Positions 60,308-64,000 of a stretch of 64,000 bases of DNA are shown here, piece by piece; the stretch's first letter is position 1, and each line of letters opens with the position of its first letter. The DNA is from JACDAL01 sp963849115 (GTDB lineage: Bacteria > Actinomycetota > CADDZG01 > WHSQ01): positions 1,106,849 through 1,170,848 of the forward strand of contig CAWKGK010000009.1 of the NCBI GenBank assembly GCA_963849115.1, in the 5' to 3' direction. Position numbers and translations under genes: made by a program. The notes beneath the pieces were generated by a model. It was not told the origin of the DNA, ran no database searches, and saw only the letters and a program-made list of their open reading frames with translations.

Positions 60308-62298
60308 CGGCAGGCTCGGCCCGGCCGAGGATCGGGGGCCGGGCGCGAGTCTGGCTCCTGAACGCGGCGCTGGCGCTACTGGCCGGCATTCTGTTCTTCT
60401 CCTACGCCCGCCATATCGAGTTGCTCGACTCAGGCATCCATTTCCCCTGGTGGCTCTTAGCGCCAGTTTTCTGTGTCACCGAGATCCTGGTGGTGCATTT
60501 GGAGTTCAAGAGGGAGGCGCACTCGTTCTCGCTGGGCGAGATCCCGTTGGTCCTGGCGCTTTTCTTTGCGAGCCCCTCAGAGCTCATGCTGGCGCAGATT
60601 GTGGGCGTGGGCAGTGCTCTCCTTCTCTACAGGCGCCAGTCGCCGATAAAGCTGGCGTTCAACCTCGCCAATTTCGCTCTGGAGGCCGCTCTCGCCATAA
60701 TGCTCTTCCACTTTTGGACCGGTTGGGGATTGGTCAACGGTCCCGCCGAGTGGACCGCGGCCTTCTTTGCCACGCTCTTGGTGACGACCCTAGGAGCGGT
60801 CATGATCGCCCTGGCGATATCATTGGCCGAAGGACAGGTGAAGCTGCAGACTCTGACAAAGTCTTTGGTTCCCAGTTTTGCCGTGACCGCGGCCAACACG
60901 AGTCTCGCGTTGCTCGCCGTCACCCTACTAGAGCAAAGCCCGCAGGCGCTGTGGTTGCTGCTCATTGTGCTCGTTGTGCTCTTTCTCTCCTACCGCTCAT
61001 ACACATCCATGCGAGCCCAACACGACAGTCTCGGAGCGCTATATGAGTCGACCCGTGTGGCGCATCAGTCGCTCGAAATGGATGCAGTTCTGTTGTCGCT
61101 GCTGTCATCAGCCTGCGAGATGTTTCGCGCGGAGATGGCCGAGATCATTCTGTTTCCTCGAGGCGTGGACGAACCCGCTTACGTCACCACGCTCGGCCCA
61201 GGCGAGCATCTCGACGTGATGCGCGCAGCGGAGCTCGATCCCACCGAGGGAGTGTGGGCAAGGGTTGCGGCCGAAGGCCGGGCAGTACTCGTGCCTCGGC
61301 CCATCAGCAACGAGAAGCTCAGGACGTACTTCGCCTCCCGAGAGGTGAGGGATGCTATCGCAGCGCCACTACACGGAGAGAGCGGCGTCATTGGAACGAT
61401 GATGGTCGGCAACCGCCTCAGCGACGTCTCGACCTTCAGCCCCGAGGACGTAACGCTGGTAGAAACGCTTGCAAATCATGCCAGTGTCTCGTTGGAGAAT
61501 GCACGGCTTGTCGATCGCCTCAAGGAGTCCCTCATCCGCCTCACCGAGATGAACCGGCTCAAGGATGACTTCGTGGCCACGGTCTCGCACGAGCTCAGAA
61601 CTCCGCTCACTTCGATAAGTGGGTACATCAAGATTTTGGCGCGCAAGTCCGACAAGCTCTCCTCGGAACAGAAGGCCTCATTCGTCAATACCATCGAGGA
61701 GCAGAGCGACAGGCTCAGGCATCTCATCGAAGATCTCCTCATCGTGTCGCACATCGAATCGGGCAGCCATTCGATAAGCCAAAACACTGTCTCGATCCGG
61801 GAGCTAGCCACTGCGCTCTCCGAGGAGATAGGGGCACGCTCATCAAGGCATCGCTTCGAGCTAGTCTTTTCGTCGGACTTCCCTCTGCTGCGCACAGACG
61901 GCGAGAAGCTGCGTCAGGTCTTGGCGAACCTGATGGAAAACGCCTCCAAGTACACGCCCGAGGACACCACGGTTTACGTCTCCGGCCGCAGAGAAGGGGA
62001 CGGGGTGACGATCTCGGTTGAGGATGAAGGCGAAGGCATTCCCGGCCACCTTCAGGAGAAGGTGTTCGAGCGCTTCTACCAGGTCGACCAGACGTCGACG
62101 CGCCGTGCCGGTGGGACGGGACTGGGCCTCTACATCTGCAGAAAGCTGGCAGAGATCCTCGGAGGCGCGCTCGTTCTGGAACGCTCCGACGCGGCGGGAT
62201 CGATCTTCACCCTGAGACTGCCGAGCTCCAGCGTCCTCGAGGCCGAGCCTTCAGGCGAAGACGAGGGCGAGCCTTTTCGGCTGATGGCGCTCCCCTGA
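60292..62298 (+). CDS. Membrane sensor histidine kinase with GAF domain
   Basis: 668 residues from the GTG at 60292. About six to seven membrane helices (20-235) resemble a MASE-type sensor region. A GAF domain follows (about 255-405). HisKA (FVATVSHELRTPLTSISGYI, His433) and HATPase_c (LMENASKYTPEDTTVYVSG, EDEGEGIPGHLQEKVFERFYQVDQ, GGTGLGLYICRKLAEI) are intact, so it should autophosphorylate. No response regulator gene is adjacent. The start overlaps the subtilase by 16 bases, linking protease and kinase; the signal might be connected with the exported protease. Confidence 0.92.
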   Translation: MGRALTAGSARPRIGGRARVWLLNAALALLAGILFFSYARHIELLDSGIHFPWWLLAPVFCVTEILVVHLEFKREAHSFSLGEIPLVLALFFASPSELMLAQIVGVGSALLLYRRQSPIKLAFNLANFALEAALAIMLFHFWTGWGLVNGPAEWTAAFFATLLVTTLGAVMIALAISLAEGQVKLQTLTKSLVPSFAVTAANTSLALLAVTLLEQSPQALWLLLIVLVVLFLSYRSYTSMRAQHDSLGALYESTRVAHQSLEMDAVLLSLLSSACEMFRAEMAEIILFPRGVDEPAYVTTLGPGEHLDVMRAAELDPTEGVWARVAAEGRAVLVPRPISNEKLRTYFASREVRDAIAAPLHGESGVIGTMMVGNRLSDVSTFSPEDVTLVETLANHASVSLENARLVDRLKESLIRLTEMNRLKDDFVATVSHELRTPLTSISGYIKILARKSDKLSSEQKASFVNTIEEQSDRLRHLIEDLLIVSHIESGSHSISQNTVSIRELATALSEEIGARSSRHRFELVFSSDFPLLRTDGEKLRQVLANLMENASKYTPEDTTVYVSGRREGDGVTISVEDEGEGIPGHLQEKVFERFYQVDQTSTRRAGGTGLGLYICRKLAEILGGALVLERSDAAGSIFTLRLPSSSVLEAEPSGEDEGEPFRLMALP

Positions 62299-62331
62299 GC
62301 GGCGTCGCCCCTATCGAGGGGCCCGACTGCG

Positions 62332-62937
62332 CTATCGAAGGTTGATGCGGCCCATGTCGGGCGGAGCGGACAGTTTCCACGCGGCCGGGAGAATCCCGGC
62401 GGCCATCAGTAGCTTGACGAGCTCGCCGAGAACGAACGGATAAAGACCCAACTCCAGGGCTTCGGAGCCCGGCACGCCGAGCGCGGCCGACAGCCACACC
62501 ACCCCGCAGGAAAAGATAACGATCTCTCCGAGCAGCATCGCTCCTATAGCGCTGGACAGGCGGCGGTCCCAGCGCCGCTGCGCCAGCGCTCCCACCACAA
62601 ACGCAGCCACAACAAATCCCCATAGGTAGCCGCCTGTGACCGAGGGAAAGAGGAGCCGAGCCGGTCCCGCACCGCCCTCTACGAACACGGGGAGGCCGAC
62701 CGCCCCCTCCGCCAGATAGAGGAGAAGCGAGATCCCGCCCCTGACCGGTCCGAGCGATGCACCCACGACCAGGACCGCCAGGGTCTGCCCGGTGACGGGC
62801 ACCGGCGTGAAGGGAAGCCTCAAGGACAGCTGGGCCAGGCCGGCGACGATCAGGCTACCTAGTACGACCAGCGTCACGTCCGCCCATAGCGAGGATCGGC
62901 TGTGGCGCCGTACCGCCGACTCCATCAACACCGACAT
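62332..62937 (-). CDS. bioY: Biotin transporter BioY
   Basis: 201 residues from the ATG at 62937 (AAGGGGG upstream). It is the substrate-binding S component of an ECF transporter with about six spans. BioY-typical stretches are SLRLPFTPVPVTGQTLAVLVVGASLGPVRGGISLLLYLAEGAVGLPVF and PSVTGGYLWGFVVAAFVVG. It binds biotin in the membrane, alone or with an EcfAAT module. The ATPase and EcfT genes are not in the window. Confidence 0.93.
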   Translation of the reverse strand: MSVLMESAVRRHSRSSLWADVTLVVLGSLIVAGLAQLSLRLPFTPVPVTGQTLAVLVVGASLGPVRGGISLLLYLAEGAVGLPVFVEGGAGPARLLFPSVTGGYLWGFVVAAFVVGALAQRRWDRRLSSAIGAMLLGEIVIFSCGVVWLSAALGVPGSEALELGLYPFVLGELVKLLMAAGILPAAWKLSAPPDMGRINLR

Positions 62938-63129
62938 GCGACCCCCTTGTTGTCTTGCTTGATCCGAATTCCCCCACACACAGCTTAATTGACCTGGCAC
63001 CGTGGCTCGGCCGCGAGTGAATTGCCGTACCGATCAAGCGTGGCCGATGAGCGACTGTCGCATCTCCGCCACCGCGGGCTTCCTCCCTGAGCCCGGTTAT
63101 CCTGCTCGCGCTTACGAGCGTACCGGCGC

Positions 63130-63200
63130 GGCGGCGTGGCCGAGTGGTTAGGCAGGGGCCTGCAAAGCCCCGCACAGCGGTTCGATTCCGCTCGCCGCCT
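63130..63200 (+). tRNA. tRNA-Cys (anticodon GCA)
   Basis: Acceptor arms GGCGGCG/CGCCGCC pair fully, discriminator base T. The anticodon stem GGGGC/GCCCC encloses loop CTGCAAA, giving GCA. The T arm is AGCGG-TTCGATT-CCGCT. The 3' CCA is not encoded. U73 (T here) is the discriminator expected for cysteine tRNAs. Confidence 0.95.
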
Positions 63201-63278
63201 CTTGACGTCGACCCCTCCCCCCAAACGGGGTATCACCCCTACCCAATCGGGGGATTCCCACTAGCAAGAATTGGGTGC

Positions 63279-63821
63279 ATGATTGAATTCATAGTGAATT
63301 CCTCCCGCAGAAAGCCAGTGCATATGTTGAAGGCCGCACCTATCGTTAGGGCAACCAACCTGAAGCGCGTTCTCGCGCCCGAGGAGGCCGGAGCCGTCCT
63401 CACGAGCTGCACGAGCCCCATTGAGTTGCGGGCGGTGTTCTTGCCGCTGTACGCAGGAGTAGCCCTGTACGAGAACCCGTGTGTGGAGAGCCGAGGATGG
63501 AGCCGCGGCAGGATTTCGTTTCAGGGTCACTACGGCGTGCGCGACGTGCCCACACACATCGCCCTGGAAGCCGAGCGCACGTCGATACTCTCCTCGGATT
63601 CTTCCCCTGAGAGACTGCTGGCGGCCGCCCGTGCGGTCGAAAAGCGGGCTGGAATCGCCTTCACATTCCATACCCTTCTGACCACTATGGCCCGGAACCT
63701 CGAAGCAGCCGGAGTCCCAGGCCCGGTGCGGGGCTGCCTCATGGGCTCTCCCTCGGCGAGGGCGGCCCACTGTCCCTTCCCCGTGCTGCGAGACGCGATC
63801 GACCTGCTCAGCTACCGCTAG
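63279..63821 (+). CDS. Degenerate tyrosine-recombinase-like protein next to tRNA-Cys
   Basis: 180 residues from the ATG at 63279. The order of segments recalls the catalytic domain of tyrosine recombinases: LAPEEAGAVLTSCTSPIELRAVFLPLYAGVALYE (compare the usual L..EE...LL......LLLYTGLR..E), VRDVPTHIAL, and TFHTLLTTMARNLEAAGVPGPVRGCLMGSPSARAAH (compare HxLRHTFAT.LLEAGV....V...LGHSS). The catalytic arginines of both motifs are replaced (GVA for GLR, HTLL for HxxR), so it should be inactive as a recombinase. It has no N-terminal core-binding domain. It may be a decayed integrase beside its tRNA target, or a domesticated DNA-binding protein. Confidence 0.45.
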   Translation: MIEFIVNSSRRKPVHMLKAAPIVRATNLKRVLAPEEAGAVLTSCTSPIELRAVFLPLYAGVALYENPCVESRGWSRGRISFQGHYGVRDVPTHIALEAERTSILSSDSSPERLLAAARAVEKRAGIAFTFHTLLTTMARNLEAAGVPGPVRGCLMGSPSARAAHCPFPVLRDAIDLLSYR

Positions 63822-63933
63822 GTTTCACCGAGGTTTGGCCGAAAACGTCCTCACGGGCGGCTTCGGACAAGGTTGAGCTGGCGCGTGAATTGAGTGGGCT
63901 CATGGTCTAGACTGCGCGACGGACAGGATCCCA

Positions 63934-64000
63934 GGGGCGTTAGCTCAGCGGGAGAGCGCTTGCTCGACAAGCAAGAGGTCAGTGGTTCAATCCCACTACG
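63934..64000 (+). tRNA. tRNA-Val (anticodon GAC), cut by the window end
   Basis: Acceptor GGGGCGT, D arm GCTC..GAGC, anticodon stem CTTGC/GCAAG with loop TCGACAA (GAC), T arm AGTGG-TTCAATC-CCACT. The window ends after ACG, the first three bases expected of the 3' acceptor strand. Confidence 0.93.

Noticed and set aside
63886..63913. Promoter for tRNA-Val (TTGAGT and TAGACT)
   Set aside because: The spacing is 12 bases, too short for a standard -35/-10 pair.

Overview
The window is about 64 kb of GC-rich, densely packed bacterial chromosome. Many genes start with GTG or TTG, and many neighbours overlap by four bases (ATGA or GTGA). The gene content points to an actinobacterium (Actinomycetota): a BTAD/AfsR-type regulator, an ECF sigma factor with a membrane partner, a SpoIIE/STAS partner-switching set, a full set of mid-pathway menaquinone genes, and tRNA genes without an encoded CCA. 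No rRNA, CRISPR array, plasmid gene or complete mobile element is visible, and I cannot place the organism below phylum level; it may well be an uncultured lineage.

Layout. Positions 1-13.9 kb hold the end of a diguanylate cyclase and then scattered small-molecule enzymes and regulators: a carboxymuconolactone decarboxylase-like protein, a PheA/TfdB-type FAD monooxygenase, SnoaL-like and ABM-like small proteins, an SDR dehydrogenase, an ECF sigma factor overlapping a GerMN/Gmad2 membrane protein, a LuxR-TPR regulator, a methyltransferase and a Tat-exported cyclase. At 14.1-18.6 kb lie a hydantoinase/oxoprolinase A-B pair and a HAD phosphatase. At 18.8-22.8 kb an unusual protein joining a site-2 protease, CBS domains, PDZ and a Lon-type protease is followed by two bacterial PH-domain membrane proteins. 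At 22.8-27.5 kb are a gluconokinase-like FGGY kinase, a DUF885-like peptidase flanked by 49-bp hairpin repeats, an NAD epimerase and an HSL-type esterase. At 27.5-34.4 kb is the menaquinone locus: merR-menG-menF on the plus strand converge on menB-menA-menC-menD on the minus strand, and menD carries a frameshift at a G5 run. At 34.5-43.9 kb are an AbiEi/DUF559 protein, a PDH E1-alpha gene, a polar amino-acid ABC transporter, a CrtI-like FAD oxidoreductase, and an anti-sigma partner-switching module of two STAS proteins with a SpoIIE phosphatase fused to an HATPase. At 44-50.5 kb are a fumarate reductase-like flavoprotein, a 961-residue BTAD-ATPase-TPR regulator and an HD-GYP protein. At 50.6-58.4 kb is a five-gene peptide ABC transporter plus a CocE-type hydrolase. 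At 58.5-64 kb are a subtilase whose tail has a tryptophan at exactly every fifth residue for 101 residues, an overlapping sensor histidine kinase, BioY, tRNA-Cys, a degenerate tyrosine-recombinase-like gene and the start of tRNA-Val.

The most notable observations are the S2P-CBS-PDZ-Lon fusion, the strict W-x4 repeat tail of the subtilase and its overlap with a histidine kinase, three gap-free 74-bp palindromic repeats placed just after minus-strand genes, the 49-bp hairpin repeats around the DUF885 gene, and the menD frameshift.
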